Counted from the first letter of the stretch, positions 53,068-62,823 are shown. The stretch is DNA of 64,000 bases from Kordia zhangzhouensis (GCF_001005305.1 NZ_LBMH01000003.1:248001-312000); one strand, 5' to 3'. Notes: generated by a model from the letters alone, not told the origin. Made by a program: numbers and translations.

Positions 53068-53157
53068 AATATGAATTAGAAATTACTAGTTTTTGGTTAA
53101 CGAACGTTAACGAGTGTTAAGCGATACGCTTGTTTTATGATTTTGTTCTTACTTTTG
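53068..53157. promoter_or_regulatory. Divergent promoter region with triple TTAAC repeats
   Basis: Rightward: TTG (53130-53132), 17 bases, TACTTTTG (53150-53157), a full consensus promoter for the kinase gene. Just upstream lie GTTAACGA (53096), GTTAACGA (53106) and GTTAAGCGA (53116), three direct repeats with an exact 10-base period. Leftward, a CATATTTG (near 53068) one base off consensus precedes the GLPGLI gene. Direct repeats in helical phase are the usual binding sites of OmpR-type regulators, and the kinase's own regulator is the obvious candidate. Confidence 0.6.
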
Positions 53158-53175
53158 AAGTGTAACAAATAGAAA

Positions 53176-54651
53176 ATGAAGCAAAAACGCTCTTCTTGGA
53201 TTTTATATACGATTATGGCAACGATTGCCATTACCGTCGCAGTACAAATCTATTGGAACTACAAAAACTATCAAGTCAATAAACAGCAATTCATCAATCA
53301 AGTTCAAATTAGTTTGGATAATGCTGTAGAAGCTTACTACGCTGATTTTGCCAAGCAAGAAAAAATGATGTTGATTAGTATGAACGACACTTCTCATACG
53401 CACAACTCAAAGACTTTTGAAAAATTACGTGACCTAAATCTGGATTCAATTTTTCAAACTATAGAAGCGCGTATCAAAACAAGTACTGATACTATTATTA
53501 TTGACGCTCGAAATAGTACTGGGTTTTCTAAAGCAGACTCTACACAACTTGTTGAATTTAACAAACGATTCAGCATTCCTAACCTAATGAAAAGTAAAGA
53601 CAGTATTCGAATGTTTAATCAAATTTCATCTTTATATATTTCTATTTCTGAAGATTCATTAGATTTTGACAAACTAAAAACATTCTTAGACACTGAGTTC
53701 AAGCGCAAACAAATTGAGCTCTCATATAATCTTAACCAATATGTGAATGAAACGTTAGTAAGACAGGTCTCTAACCATCAAATTTCTAATGATTTTTTAA
53801 AAACAAATTCAAAATCAGCCTACTTAAAACCTGGAGAAAAACTAGAATTGCAATATGCCAATATTTCTAAAGTAATATGGAAAAAAAGTGTTTTAGGAAT
53901 TCTTATCTCTACTCTATTATCATTGGCAATTATTAGTTCCTTATTGTATTTACTTCATATTATTCGTCAGCAGAAACAACTAGCTGAAATTAAAAATGAC
54001 CTAATTAGCAATATTACTCATGAATTCAAAACACCTATCACAACTATTTCCACGGCTTTAGAGGCAATACAACATTTTGACGCTTTGAAAGATCCTGAAA
54101 AAGCTAAAAAATATTTATCCATTTCCGAAAAACAATTAAAAAAACTACATCTCATGGTCGAGAAATTGTTGGAAACGGCTACTCTTGACAGTGAAAAACT
54201 TTTATTAAAAAAAGAGATGCTTGATATTGTTGATTTTATCCAAAAAACGACAGAAAAACAACAAGCACTTTCTTCAAACAAAACTATTTCTTTTCGAAGT
54301 AATGTAAAAGAACTACTACTAGAATTGGACTCTTTTCATTTTGAAAATGCAATTACAAATTTGATTGACAATGCATTAAAATACGGAGGAAATCAAATTG
54401 AAGTACAGGTAAATAAAGTATTAGATACCGTCGAAATTACTGTAACTGACAATGGCAATACCATTGATAAATCACAACGAGAAAAGATTTTTGATAAGTT
54501 TTACCGTATTCCAAAAGGAAACACACACGATGTGAAAGGTTTTGGAATCGGATTGTATTACACTAAAAAAATTATTGAGAAACATGGAGGTACTATACAA
54601 TTAGTTCCAAGTACTAACCATACCATTTTTAAAATTGCTTTGTTAGGATGA
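53176..54651 (+). CDS. Sensor histidine kinase
   Basis: A 491-residue inner-membrane kinase. TM1 is about 7-27, a periplasmic sensor region of about 205 residues follows, and TM2 is about 238-261. The phosphoacceptor is His 282 in SNITHEFKTPI. The ATPase domain has NLIDNALKYGG (N box, about 395-405), VTDNGN (G1) and GFGIGLYYTKKI (G2). The periplasmic part has no recognisable domain. It overlaps the regulator gene by four bases (ATGA). Located divergently from the GLPGLI operon, it may sense a signal linked to that system. Confidence 0.92.
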   Translation: MKQKRSSWILYTIMATIAITVAVQIYWNYKNYQVNKQQFINQVQISLDNAVEAYYADFAKQEKMMLISMNDTSHTHNSKTFEKLRDLNLDSIFQTIEARIKTSTDTIIIDARNSTGFSKADSTQLVEFNKRFSIPNLMKSKDSIRMFNQISSLYISISEDSLDFDKLKTFLDTEFKRKQIELSYNLNQYVNETLVRQVSNHQISNDFLKTNSKSAYLKPGEKLELQYANISKVIWKKSVLGILISTLLSLAIISSLLYLLHIIRQQKQLAEIKNDLISNITHEFKTPITTISTALEAIQHFDALKDPEKAKKYLSISEKQLKKLHLMVEKLLETATLDSEKLLLKKEMLDIVDFIQKTTEKQQALSSNKTISFRSNVKELLLELDSFHFENAITNLIDNALKYGGNQIEVQVNKVLDTVEITVTDNGNTIDKSQREKIFDKFYRIPKGNTHDVKGFGIGLYYTKKIIEKHGGTIQLVPSTNHTIFKIALLG

Positions 54652-55331
54652 AAAAAAATCGCATCAAATTAGTGCTGGCAGAAGACGAACCTGCTTTAGG
54701 ACAAATTGTAAAAGAGAGTCTAGAATCACGCCATTTTGAGGTTTTTTTATGTGAAAATGGTGAAGAAGCATATGAAACATATCAAACTAAACAACCTGAC
54801 ATCTTAGTTTTGGATGTAATGATGCCCAAAAAGGATGGGTTTACACTTGCCCAAGAAATTCGAAAGGAAAATGCAACCATTCCTATTATATTTTTAACAG
54901 CCAAATCGCAAGTAAAAGATGTTGTAGAAGGTTTTGAACACGGCGGAAATGACTACTTAAAAAAACCTTTTAGCATGGAAGAACTAATTGTTCGCATACA
55001 TGCTTTGTTGAATCGTATTCATCTAAAACAAGACGAAACAAAAATACCTATTGGAACTTATATTTTTAATCACACACAACAACAATTGATTTGGAACGAA
55101 ACACCGGTGCAACTCACTCATCGCGAAGCCGAATTACTTTACCATTTATCAGAAAAACGAAATGCTGTTCTTGATCGCACTTTTATTTTAAATAAACTAT
55201 GGGGAGATGATGATTTTTTCAATGCGCGTAGTATGGACGTTTTTATTACAAAACTTCGCAAAAAACTGAAAAACGATCCTGAAATTCAAATTGTAAATGT
55301 ACGCGGTTTTGGATATAAGTTGATTTGCTAA
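54648..55331 (+). CDS. OmpR-family response regulator
   Basis: A 227-residue regulator: receiver domain (1-125) with Asp 56 in VLDVMMPKKDG as phosphoacceptor, acidic pocket EDE (12-14) and Lys in FLTAKS (about 104), then a winged-helix DNA-binding domain (about 130-227; LLYHLSEKRNAVLDR, MDVFITKLRKKLK, VRGFGYKL). It is the cognate partner of the upstream kinase. Its likely targets carry 10-base-phased TTAAC repeats, as found upstream of its own operon and of the DUF3857 operon. Confidence 0.94.
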   Translation: MKKNRIKLVLAEDEPALGQIVKESLESRHFEVFLCENGEEAYETYQTKQPDILVLDVMMPKKDGFTLAQEIRKENATIPIIFLTAKSQVKDVVEGFEHGGNDYLKKPFSMEELIVRIHALLNRIHLKQDETKIPIGTYIFNHTQQQLIWNETPVQLTHREAELLYHLSEKRNAVLDRTFILNKLWGDDDFFNARSMDVFITKLRKKLKNDPEIQIVNVRGFGYKLIC

Positions 55332-55423
55332 CCACAAATGGCAAATACTAATGTTTTTTCAATTCAATAGTAAATTATATATTACTATCTTAATAATGGC
55401 GTATTTTTTGTACTTTGCCAAGT

Positions 55424-56215
55424 ATGAAGCAACTGACTTTTTTAGTGTTTTTCTGCTGTTCAATAATGGGATTTGGTCAAAAAACATTGACTACAACACT
55501 TATAGAACAAGATAGTTTAGCCGTAGACCATTTTGTGTCAGTTGATAGCTTTGGTGCTTTGTATACAATCAACGACCATATTCTTACCAAACGAAAAGAT
55601 CAAAAAACATGGGAATATAAAAATTTACAACTAGGGAAAATTACCTCTGTTGACATTCTCAATCCATTGAAGATTACTGTTTTTTATGAAGATTTTAATA
55701 CTGTCATTGTTTTAGACAATACACTTAATGAAATCAAACGAATTGATTTCAATCTAACGACAGAATTCAAAAATTTAGCTGCCGCGACTACTGCCAACGA
55801 TCGAAATTTATGGATTTTTGATACCAACACCCAACAACTAGAAGTTTTTAATTATAATCAAGAAAAAACCTTAGTGAAAAATTTACCTATTCCCGAAAAA
55901 TTTATCACTCAAAAAAGTAATTACAATTTTTGTAAAGTACTAACTAACAAAACATTATACACCTACAATATTTATGGAAGTTTGCTAACTCAACAAGAAT
56001 TAGTTGACATAAGCGATTTCTCAATGAGTAACTCGGACACTATTTTTTTAAAAGATGGACAATTATTTTTAATGATAAATGATGACATTTATCCTGTGAA
56101 TATGCCCTCCGACCGAATTGCAATAAAACAGTTTTCGCTTCACAATGATATCTTGTATATTTACGACGGAATTGTATTGTATCAGTTTCAACTCAAAAAA
56201 CCAACAAAAGAATAA
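55424..56215 (+). CDS. Exported beta-propeller-like protein of unknown function
   Basis: A 263-residue protein with a signal peptide (about 1-18, MKQLTFLVFF...GFG-Q). The rest is a series of short beta-strand repeats (for example VSVDSFGALYTI, NLWIFDTNTQQLEVF, TLYTYNIYGSLL, ILYIYDGIVLYQF) that suggest a WD/NHL-like propeller. No enzyme motif is seen. The frame opens three codons earlier at a TTG, but the ATG at 55424 gives the best signal peptide. It precedes the deoxynucleoside kinase gene by 80 bases; the pairing may be only positional. Confidence 0.65.
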   Translation: MKQLTFLVFFCCSIMGFGQKTLTTTLIEQDSLAVDHFVSVDSFGALYTINDHILTKRKDQKTWEYKNLQLGKITSVDILNPLKITVFYEDFNTVIVLDNTLNEIKRIDFNLTTEFKNLAAATTANDRNLWIFDTNTQQLEVFNYNQEKTLVKNLPIPEKFITQKSNYNFCKVLTNKTLYTYNIYGSLLTQQELVDISDFSMSNSDTIFLKDGQLFLMINDDIYPVNMPSDRIAIKQFSLHNDILYIYDGIVLYQFQLKKPTKE

Positions 56216-56295
56216 AAAGAATACTATTTTTCTTAATTTCAATTATAAAATTCCATTAATCTGATATTAAGAACAACACCTAATTACACAATCAC

Positions 56296-56910
56296 ATGCA
56301 TGTTGCAATAGCAGGAAATATTGGCGCAGGAAAAACAACGTTAACTAAATTATTAGCAAAACACTACCAATGGGAACCCCATTTTGAAGATGTCGTTGAC
56401 AATCCATACTTGGATGATTTTTATACTCAGATGGAACGTTGGAGTTTTAATCTTCAAATTTATTTCTTGAACAGTCGTTTCCGACAAGTATTACAAATTC
56501 GCGAAAGTGGCAAAAAGATTATTCAAGATCGTACCATTTATGAAGATGCACATATTTTTGCCCCGAATTTGCACGCAATGGGACTTATGACCAATCGCGA
56601 TTATGAAAATTATCAATCGTTATTTGAATTGATGCAAAAATTGGTTGATGCACCCGATCTGTTAATTTATTTACGAGCAGACATTTCTACCTTAGTTGCG
56701 CAAATTCACAAACGTGGACGCGATTATGAAAACTCGATAAGTATTGATTATTTAAGTAGATTGAATGAGCGCTATGAAGCCTGGATTTCAAAATACGATA
56801 AAGGAAAATTATTAATTATCGATGTAGACAATCTTGATTTTGTAGATAACCCTGAAGATCTTGGAAGTGTAATCAATAAGATTGATGCTGAGATTCACGG
56901 ATTGTTTTAA
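56296..56910 (+). CDS. Deoxynucleoside kinase
   Basis: A 204-residue salvage kinase of the dCK/dGK family that phosphorylates deoxynucleosides with ATP. The P-loop is GNIGAGKTT (7-15), the base-binding and catalytic region is IIQDRTIYEDAHIF (about 75-88; DRS-type motif as DRT), and the lid region is QIHKRGRDYEN (about 136-146). The length fits the family. The exact base preference cannot be told. Confidence 0.88.
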   Translation: MHVAIAGNIGAGKTTLTKLLAKHYQWEPHFEDVVDNPYLDDFYTQMERWSFNLQIYFLNSRFRQVLQIRESGKKIIQDRTIYEDAHIFAPNLHAMGLMTNRDYENYQSLFELMQKLVDAPDLLIYLRADISTLVAQIHKRGRDYENSISIDYLSRLNERYEAWISKYDKGKLLIIDVDNLDFVDNPEDLGSVINKIDAEIHGLF

Positions 56911-56922
56911 AAAATATATTAT

Positions 56923-56948
56923 AAAAGGTCGCTAAAAAGCGACCTTTT
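56923..56948. terminator. Bidirectional terminator
   Basis: A 10-bp perfect stem (arms 56923-56932 and 56939-56948, AAAAGGTCGC) with T runs on both strands, between the convergent kinase gene and the orphan peptide gene. Confidence 0.85.
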
Positions 56949-56953
56949 GTGTT

Positions 56954-57202
56954 TTAGCAACCTGTATGACACGTTCTGCAATGCAATGGATCACTTAATG
57001 GATGTGCATTGGTAATGCAATTTCCGCATGTTTGTCCGCTACAATTATTCGTATACGTACCGCCACTTCCGCCGCTTCCGCCACCTTCGCAGTCAACATC
57101 ATAAGTTTCGTATGGAGGGACATATCCTCCAAGAACATTTGAAAGATTAGAAATATTGCTCTTTTTAAATGCTAATTTACTTTCGAACTTCTTTTTTTTC
57201 AT
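56954..57202 (-). CDS. Orphan GG-leader peptide with glycine-rich core
   Basis: An 82-residue peptide with leader MKKKKFESKLAFKKSNISNL and Gly-Gly at 25-26, of the same type as the array at 15.4-17 kb. The core begins YVPPYETYDVDC, goes through a glycine-serine linker (GGGSGGSGG) and ends in a dense Cys region (NNC, GQTCGNC, LHCRTCHTGC) with two CxxC pairs and two His, a possible metal or disulfide knot. The 5' UTR repeats the CAAAATTTAA-y-TCAT element found before the peptide gene at 46845. No maturation genes adjoin it. Confidence 0.72.
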   Translation of the reverse strand: MKKKKFESKLAFKKSNISNLSNVLGGYVPPYETYDVDCEGGGSGGSGGTYTNNCSGQTCGNCITNAHPLSDPLHCRTCHTGC

Positions 57203-57357
57203 GAGTTAAATTTTGTGGTTAATAGATTATAAGTTATAAAAATTATATCTCTACAAATCAATATTTTACCATAGATTTTATACGTGTATTCATTAAAAAA
57301 TTACTACATCAACTTAAAAATGTGTATTTTACTATCACTAAAAGCTGCTACTCTACT

Positions 57358-59847
57358 ATGCTTCATTTTTTTAAAGATTCACAGGAACACAATCTGAAAA
57401 ACCAAGCCAGATTATATGTAAAACCTCATTTTTCCGTGAATAATCTGCGAGGTTTTTTGAGTGATTTTTACAACAGAGCGCTTACTTTTAGAGAAACTTC
57501 TAAAGGATTTATTGTAGATATTGATATACATACGAATAATCAGAAAGAAACTGTTCATAAAACACGAGTTCAATGTTTACAAAATGAAACTGTTATTTAT
57601 GTAATTGCCGAGTCAGTTTTGATAGATCTTTCTTCATATAAAGAAACTACAAAACCAGCTTCTTTTGACCTTCGAAAGCAAGCATTTTTTGTGTATTTAC
57701 AAACGCAATTATTAATTTTACAGAACGATCAGCTTTATGCCTTACACAACAAAGAGCAACTTCCTTTTGTAACAACTATTGATTTAGAAATACAAAATTT
57801 TTTGTTCCATCAATTCACTCCACAAGAATATGTACTCTCTATTTTAGGTGTTAATGATGTCATTGTAAAGGATGCAAATAAACATGTTTCTAAAAAAGAG
57901 GTAGAGTATTTTATCGTTACTTCCAAACGACAGTTCTTACTACAAAGAGATATAAAACATGACTTTCAGATAATTTCGATTGCTCGTAATGAATTAACTA
58001 TTTTCGATAAAACAGGTAAAGATTTGGTTTCTACACAAAAGCTATCTTTTTACACAGAATTCATGAATGATTATTTGTTTCACGAATTGTTACCTGTTAT
58101 TAAAAGCGCACAAAATCGTTTGGAAGTTTTTGCAGATTTGTTAGTAAAAAAATATTCTAAAAAAGAAGCCCATCTAGCATTAGCTTCTCGCATATTTCAT
58201 TTACAAAATGACGCAATGTTCTCGTCACTGAATACACTAAAAGCTGATGTCGCAGTTCTATTCAAAAATTTATCAATACACAAACAAAAAGAGGAAACAC
58301 TATTTGCAATTTTAACTAAACATGCCACGTCTGATTTTAATTTTGGCGACAATCTAGTAACAATTGCTCAAAACTGGCAGCTTTCTTTCAAAACACAAAA
58401 AGAGCTCTTAAAAATTATACGTCCTTTACAGCAAAAGTCTACAGCAAAACATAGTATTGCTTTTCATCAACATGTGTATGAACAATTTCAAGATAAAAAG
58501 AGAAAAGAGACAGAAACTTTTGAGTTCAATTTGAATTATGCCAGGCATTTGACCAATGCTGAACGTTTTTCAGAAGCTGTTGCTCTGTACAAAATAATTT
58601 ATCAATTATTACCAGACGATAGTATTACGGACTTGTTACCTACTAAAAACACCAATTTATTAGAAGGTGAAGGTGGACAGCAGTTAAAAATTACTGTGTT
58701 AGAAGCAATTTTATATAACCAAAAACAATTGGGAGAAAATACTTCTGAAACCATTCACAAATTGGCCGAATTGCAACCTTTAGTTCATCGTAGAATTGAT
58801 GATTTGCTTACAATTGAAGCTCTCAAGTATAAAGCAAAAGCGATTCAAGAAACTTTTCAGGAAAGTAATTTTTCTAGTTTAAAAACCCATTCAACTTCCT
58901 TGTATCAACCACTAAATAAGAAAGAAATTTTACAAAAAGTAGTGCCTAGTTGTTTTAAGGACGCCAAAGGTTTTTTTGACTCGCTTCATAATTTCATTGC
59001 TGCACTTAATCCTCCTGACTATGATGCTGTAATTTCGTTCTCTGATGAATTAAACTCAACGAATTATCCAGAAATCACTTCACGAATCTCCGCCATTTGT
59101 CATGCATTACAAATACAAGCTCCTGAATGTTATATAGGTCGCGGAAACTATTCTGATGTAGTAATAGGTGTTGAAGGAAAACCTGCTTTTTTAATAATTG
59201 GAATTGATTTTTTAGATTCTAAAAGTTCGCAATTCTTAGAAATTAATTCACTGTTATTTTTAATTGCTATTGAATTGGCACATATTTACTTTGAACATTC
59301 CAAAATTACCTCAACAGATGTTTGGCGAGGTGCTACTGACAAAGGTTTTACCGTTGTAAATTTGCTGCTTTCTGTACTGCCATTTGCAGGAAACATCGGA
59401 ACTATTTTTGGAAATATTGCTAATGTAGAAAAATACAAAACAATCATTAATCGTGTGGAACAAGTTGCTAATGTTGCTGAAAAAGGGAAAGAGATAATGG
59501 AAGTGAGTGAACGGTATAATTTGAATCCTTTTAAGAAAGAAAAATCTCAGCAAGATCATTCTGAAAATTTACTCATCACTTCTCGTTTGATGGAAATTGT
59601 AGCCGATAAAGTAGCTCTTTTATTTTGTGATGACGTAAAAGCTGCTGTAAAAGCATTAGTGTATAGTAAGCCAAATTTTGAAACCTCTCAAAAATTAATT
59701 GACACGCATGGTTTGGAAACTTTTTTAGCACAAACTAATGAAGCTGGAGAGTTTATTCATCAAGAGCTAATCATTCGTATTAGAAATGTTTTTTCTTTTT
59801 ATCTATCAGACACTTTTGAAACATTAAAAAAGCAATTACATAACTAA
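57358..59847 (+). CDS. Large protein with degenerate M48-type peptidase motif
   Basis: An 829-residue protein without signal peptide, mostly helical in the middle (about 240-560, tetratricopeptide-like helix pairs such as AERFSEAVALYKIIYQLLPDD). Near the C-terminus IAIELAHIYFEH (about 636-647) has the layout of an M48 HExxH helix with the first His replaced by Ile, and MEIVADKVALLF (about 745-756) resembles the ExxxD third-ligand helix. A hydrophobic hairpin (about 666-690) lies between, as in membrane-associated M48 proteins. Loss of the first zinc His argues against activity. The frame opens 12 codons earlier at a GTG; the ATG at 57358 is preferred. It is alone, between a peptide gene and hppA. 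No function can be assigned. Confidence 0.6.
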   Translation: MLHFFKDSQEHNLKNQARLYVKPHFSVNNLRGFLSDFYNRALTFRETSKGFIVDIDIHTNNQKETVHKTRVQCLQNETVIYVIAESVLIDLSSYKETTKPASFDLRKQAFFVYLQTQLLILQNDQLYALHNKEQLPFVTTIDLEIQNFLFHQFTPQEYVLSILGVNDVIVKDANKHVSKKEVEYFIVTSKRQFLLQRDIKHDFQIISIARNELTIFDKTGKDLVSTQKLSFYTEFMNDYLFHELLPVIKSAQNRLEVFADLLVKKYSKKEAHLALASRIFHLQNDAMFSSLNTLKADVAVLFKNLSIHKQKEETLFAILTKHATSDFNFGDNLVTIAQNWQLSFKTQKELLKIIRPLQQKSTAKHSIAFHQHVYEQFQDKKRKETETFEFNLNYARHLTNAERFSEAVALYKIIYQLLPDDSITDLLPTKNTNLLEGEGGQQLKITVLEAILYNQKQLGENTSETIHKLAELQPLVHRRIDDLLTIEALKYKAKAIQETFQESNFSSLKTHSTSLYQPLNKKEILQKVVPSCFKDAKGFFDSLHNFIAALNPPDYDAVISFSDELNSTNYPEITSRISAICHALQIQAPECYIGRGNYSDVVIGVEGKPAFLIIGIDFLDSKSSQFLEINSLLFLIAIELAHIYFEHSKITSTDVWRGATDKGFTVVNLLLSVLPFAGNIGTIFGNIANVEKYKTIINRVEQVANVAEKGKEIMEVSERYNLNPFKKEKSQQDHSENLLITSRLMEIVADKVALLFCDDVKAAVKALVYSKPNFETSQKLIDTHGLETFLAQTNEAGEFIHQELIIRIRNVFSFYLSDTFETLKKQLHN

Positions 59848-59904
59848 CATAAAAAAGCCACAATCCGAAAATTGTGGCTCAACTGTATAAAAATATGTCG
59901 GTTT

Positions 59905-62178
59905 TTATAAGTTTTCTTCTTTCATTGTGATGATATTAAGCGCTACATCTGCTTCATTCGTTTCTTGTGTACTTACTTGAATCACGTTTTTATCAACTTC
60001 TTCTGCTGTAGCAGTTTCATCAGTGTGTCCACCTAAAATTGGTGCAATTACTAAGCCTACTAAACACGTTAGTTTAATTAAGATATTCATAGATGGTCCT
60101 GAGGTATCTTTAAATGGATCTCCAACTGTATCACCTGTTACTGCCGCCTTGTGCGCATCAGACCCTTTATAAGTCATTTCTCCATTAATTTCAACACCTG
60201 CTTCAAAAGATTTCTTAGCGTTATCCCAAGCTCCTCCAGCATTGTTTTGGAAAATTGCCCACATTACACCAGATACACAAACTCCTGCCATATATCCTCC
60301 TAAAGCTTCTGCTTGGAAAAATACACCAATTAGAATTGGAGTAATAATTGTAATTAACCCAGGGATTAGCATTTCTTTTAAAGCTGCTTTCGTAGAAATA
60401 TCCACACATTTTCCATACTCTGGCGTTCCTTTACCTTCCATAATTCCTGGAATTTCTCTAAACTGTCGACGTACTTCTTCTACCATTTCCATTGCTGCTT
60501 TTCCTACCGACTCCATTGCCAATGCTGAGAAAATTACTGGAATCATTCCTCCTACAAATAAGGCCGCTAATACGTCTGCTTTGAAGATATTAATTCCATC
60601 AATTCCTGTAAAAGTTACATACGCTGCAAATAAAGCTAATGCTGTCAATGCCGCTGAAGCGATAGCAAATCCTTTTCCAACAGCTGCAGTTGTATTTCCT
60701 ACAGAATCTAAAATATCAGTACGTTCGCGTACATGTGGTTCTAATTCGCTCATTTCCGCAACTCCACCAGCGTTATCCGCAATTGGTCCGAATGCGTCGA
60801 TTGCTAATTGCATTGCTGTTGTCGCCATCATTGCAGAGGCCGCTAACGCAACTCCATAGAATCCTGCTAATGCATATGAACCATAGATTGCTGCAGCGAA
60901 TAATAATACTGATAAGAAAGTAGATTTCATCCCTACTGCCAAACCTGCAATAATATTTGTTGCCGCTCCAGTAGAACTATTTTGTACAATATCTAAAACT
61001 GGTTTTTTACCCAAACTGGTGTAATAAGCTGTTACCATTGATATTAATGCTCCTACTGCCAATCCAATACAAGATGCATAAAACACATTCATACTAGAAA
61101 CTTCTCTAGCTGCTGCTTCTCCAAAAAACTTCATTTGCATCGTTTCTGGCAACATCCACTTGATTAAGAAGAAACTTGCTACTAATGTTAAAAGAATTGA
61201 AACCCAATTCCCCATATCTAATGCTTTTTGAACTTGTGCTTCTTTAGCTTCATTATTTGATATTTTTACTAAGAACGTTCCTATGATTGACGCTAAAATT
61301 CCAACACCGGCAATTACTAATGGTAGTAAAATTGGTCCCATATTTGAAAAGTTGTCTGTAAATGGAGCTCCTGAAAGTGTAGCGATATCACGAATTACAT
61401 AATTTCCTAGCACCATAGCTGCCAATACTGTTGCTACGTAAGAACCAAATAAGTCAGCTCCCATTCCAGCTACATCTCCTACGTTGTCTCCCACATTGTC
61501 TGCAATCGTTGCTGGGTTACGCGGATCATCTTCTGGAATTCCAGCTTCTACTTTTCCAACAAGATCTGCCCCAACATCGGCTGCCTTTGTGTAGATTCCT
61601 CCTCCAACACGTGCAAATAGTGCTATTGATTCTGCACCAAGTGAAAATCCTGCCAAGGCTTCTAAAACTACTGTCATTTCAGTATAAAAATCGCCTCCAG
61701 TAAGGAATTGCTTCATGAATAATAAAAAGAATAGACTCAGTCCTAAAACAGCCAAACCTGCTACACCAAGTCCCATTACAGTTCCACCACCAAACGACAC
61801 TTTTAAGGCTTGTGGCAAACTTGTTTTTGCTGCTTCTGCTGTGCGTGCATTTGCATCAGTTGCAATACGCATTCCGATGTTTCCTGCCAAAGCTGAGAAA
61901 ATTGCTCCGATAATAAATGCTAAGATGATCATGTAACTTGTAGTTTCTACTTTCCAAGCTACAAATCCTAACAATGCGGATGCAATGACAACAAATATTG
62001 CCAATAATCTGTATTCTGCATTCAAAAATGCCAACGCTCCTTCCTTGATACTTTTTGAGATTGATTGCATTTTTTCATTTCCTGCAGCCTGTTTTTTTAC
62101 CCAACTCATTTTGATGAGCATAAAAACGAGACCCAAGACTGCCAAAGCTATTGGCACATAAATCATGTAAGATTCCAT
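59905..62178 (-). CDS. hppA: Membrane-bound proton/sodium-translocating pyrophosphatase
   Basis: A 757-residue inner-membrane pump with about 16 membrane segments that couples PPi hydrolysis to ion export. The catalytic loop is visible as [13 protein letters not shown] (about 204-216), followed by [19 protein letters not shown] (about 219-237), and later the acidic EDNA-like [14 protein letters not shown] (about 485-498) and DTVGDPFKD (about 700-708). The [18 protein letters not shown] segment around 410 has Ala-Thr-Asn at the site that distinguishes K-dependent forms (Ala for K-dependent). Its ion, Na or H, is not decided by me. A soluble pyrophosphatase gene lies just upstream, separated by a terminator. 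Confidence 0.95.
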   Translation of the reverse strand: MESYMIYVPIALAVLGLVFMLIKMSWVKKQAAGNEKMQSISKSIKEGALAFLNAEYRLLAIFVVIASALLGFVAWKVETTSYMIILAFIIGAIFSALAGNIGMRIATDANARTAEAAKTSLPQALKVSFGGGTVMGLGVAGLAVLGLSLFFLLFMKQFLTGGDFYTEMTVVLEALAGFSLGAESIALFARVGGGIYTKAADVGADLVGKVEAGIPEDDPRNPATIADNVGDNVGDVAGMGADLFGSYVATVLAAMVLGNYVIRDIATLSGAPFTDNFSNMGPILLPLVIAGVGILASIIGTFLVKISNNEAKEAQVQKALDMGNWVSILLTLVASFFLIKWMLPETMQMKFFGEAAAREVSSMNVFYASCIGLAVGALISMVTAYYTSLGKKPVLDIVQNSSTGAATNIIAGLAVGMKSTFLSVLLFAAAIYGSYALAGFYGVALAASAMMATTAMQLAIDAFGPIADNAGGVAEMSELEPHVRERTDILDSVGNTTAAVGKGFAIASAALTALALFAAYVTFTGIDGINIFKADVLAALFVGGMIPVIFSALAMESVGKAAMEMVEEVRRQFREIPGIMEGKGTPEYGKCVDISTKAALKEMLIPGLITIITPILIGVFFQAEALGGYMAGVCVSGVMWAIFQNNAGGAWDNAKKSFEAGVEINGEMTYKGSDAHKAAVTGDTVGDPFKDTSGPSMNILIKLTCLVGLVIAPILGGHTDETATAEEVDKNVIQVSTQETNEADVALNIITMKEENL

Positions 62179-62236
62179 ATTCTAATTAGTTTGATTAGTT
62201 ATTAAGCGGCATAAATGTAACAAAATCAAGCAGAAA

Positions 62237-62272
62237 AAAAAACCTTCTAAATCGCTTTAGAAGGTTTTTTTT
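62237..62272. terminator. Terminator between ppa and hppA
   Basis: A 15-bp perfect stem (arms 62237-62251 and 62256-62270, core CCTTCTAAA) with a TCGC loop and T runs on both strands. It ends the ppa transcript, so hppA is expressed separately. Confidence 0.9.
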
Positions 62273-62295
62273 ACATATTTTATGTTGTCATGTTT

Positions 62296-62823
62296 CTATA
62301 TTGTGAAGTCTCCGTTTGTTTTATGCTCGCTCGCTTCATAACGCTCAATACATTTATCAACAATTTCGTAGGCTTCTTCAGCATTTCCCCAACCACCAAC
62401 ATCAACTTTTTTCTTTTCAAGATCTTTATATACTTGGAAAAAGTGTGTAATTTCTTTTATTCGGTGCGGATTTAAGTCTTCAATGTCTTTATAATTATTC
62501 CAAATTGGATCACTTACTGGCACACACACAATTTTTTCGTCTGGTCCTTTTTCATCTGCCATATGGAATACTCCAATTGGTTTTACTTCCATTACACACA
62601 TTGGAAATGTAGGTTCTGTTCCTAAAACCAATACGTCAAGCGGATCGCCATCAAGAGCTAATGTTTGAGGAATAAATCCATAATCTCCTGGGTACATCAT
62701 AGACGAAAATAACATTCTGTCGAATCGAATTTTCTTAAGATCGAAGTCATATTCGTATTTATTTCTACTTCCTTTTGGAATTTCAATTAGTGCATCAAAC
62801 GTTATCTTTTCTTTCGCTGTCAT
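62296..62823 (-). CDS. ppa: Soluble inorganic pyrophosphatase (family I)
   Basis: A 175-residue cytoplasmic enzyme hydrolysing PPi. The metal-binding signature is DGDPLDVL (59-66, three Asp). The EIPKGSRNKYEYD (14-26) and YPGDYGFIPQT (44-54) motifs fit family I. The open frame runs 22 codons further up, but those codons lack conservation, and the ATG at 62823 gives the usual length. Having both ppa and hppA next to each other means that PPi can be either wasted as heat or used to drive an ion gradient. Confidence 0.95.
   Translation of the reverse strand: MTAKEKITFDALIEIPKGSRNKYEYDFDLKKIRFDRMLFSSMMYPGDYGFIPQTLALDGDPLDVLVLGTEPTFPMCVMEVKPIGVFHMADEKGPDEKIVCVPVSDPIWNNYKDIEDLNPHRIKEITHFFQVYKDLEKKKVDVGGWGNAEEAYEIVDKCIERYEASEHKTNGDFTI

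Noticed and set aside
60242-60859. 205-codon rightward frame opposite hppA
   Set aside because: Shadow of the hppA reading frame; low-complexity Ala/Ile/Ser composition and no domain.
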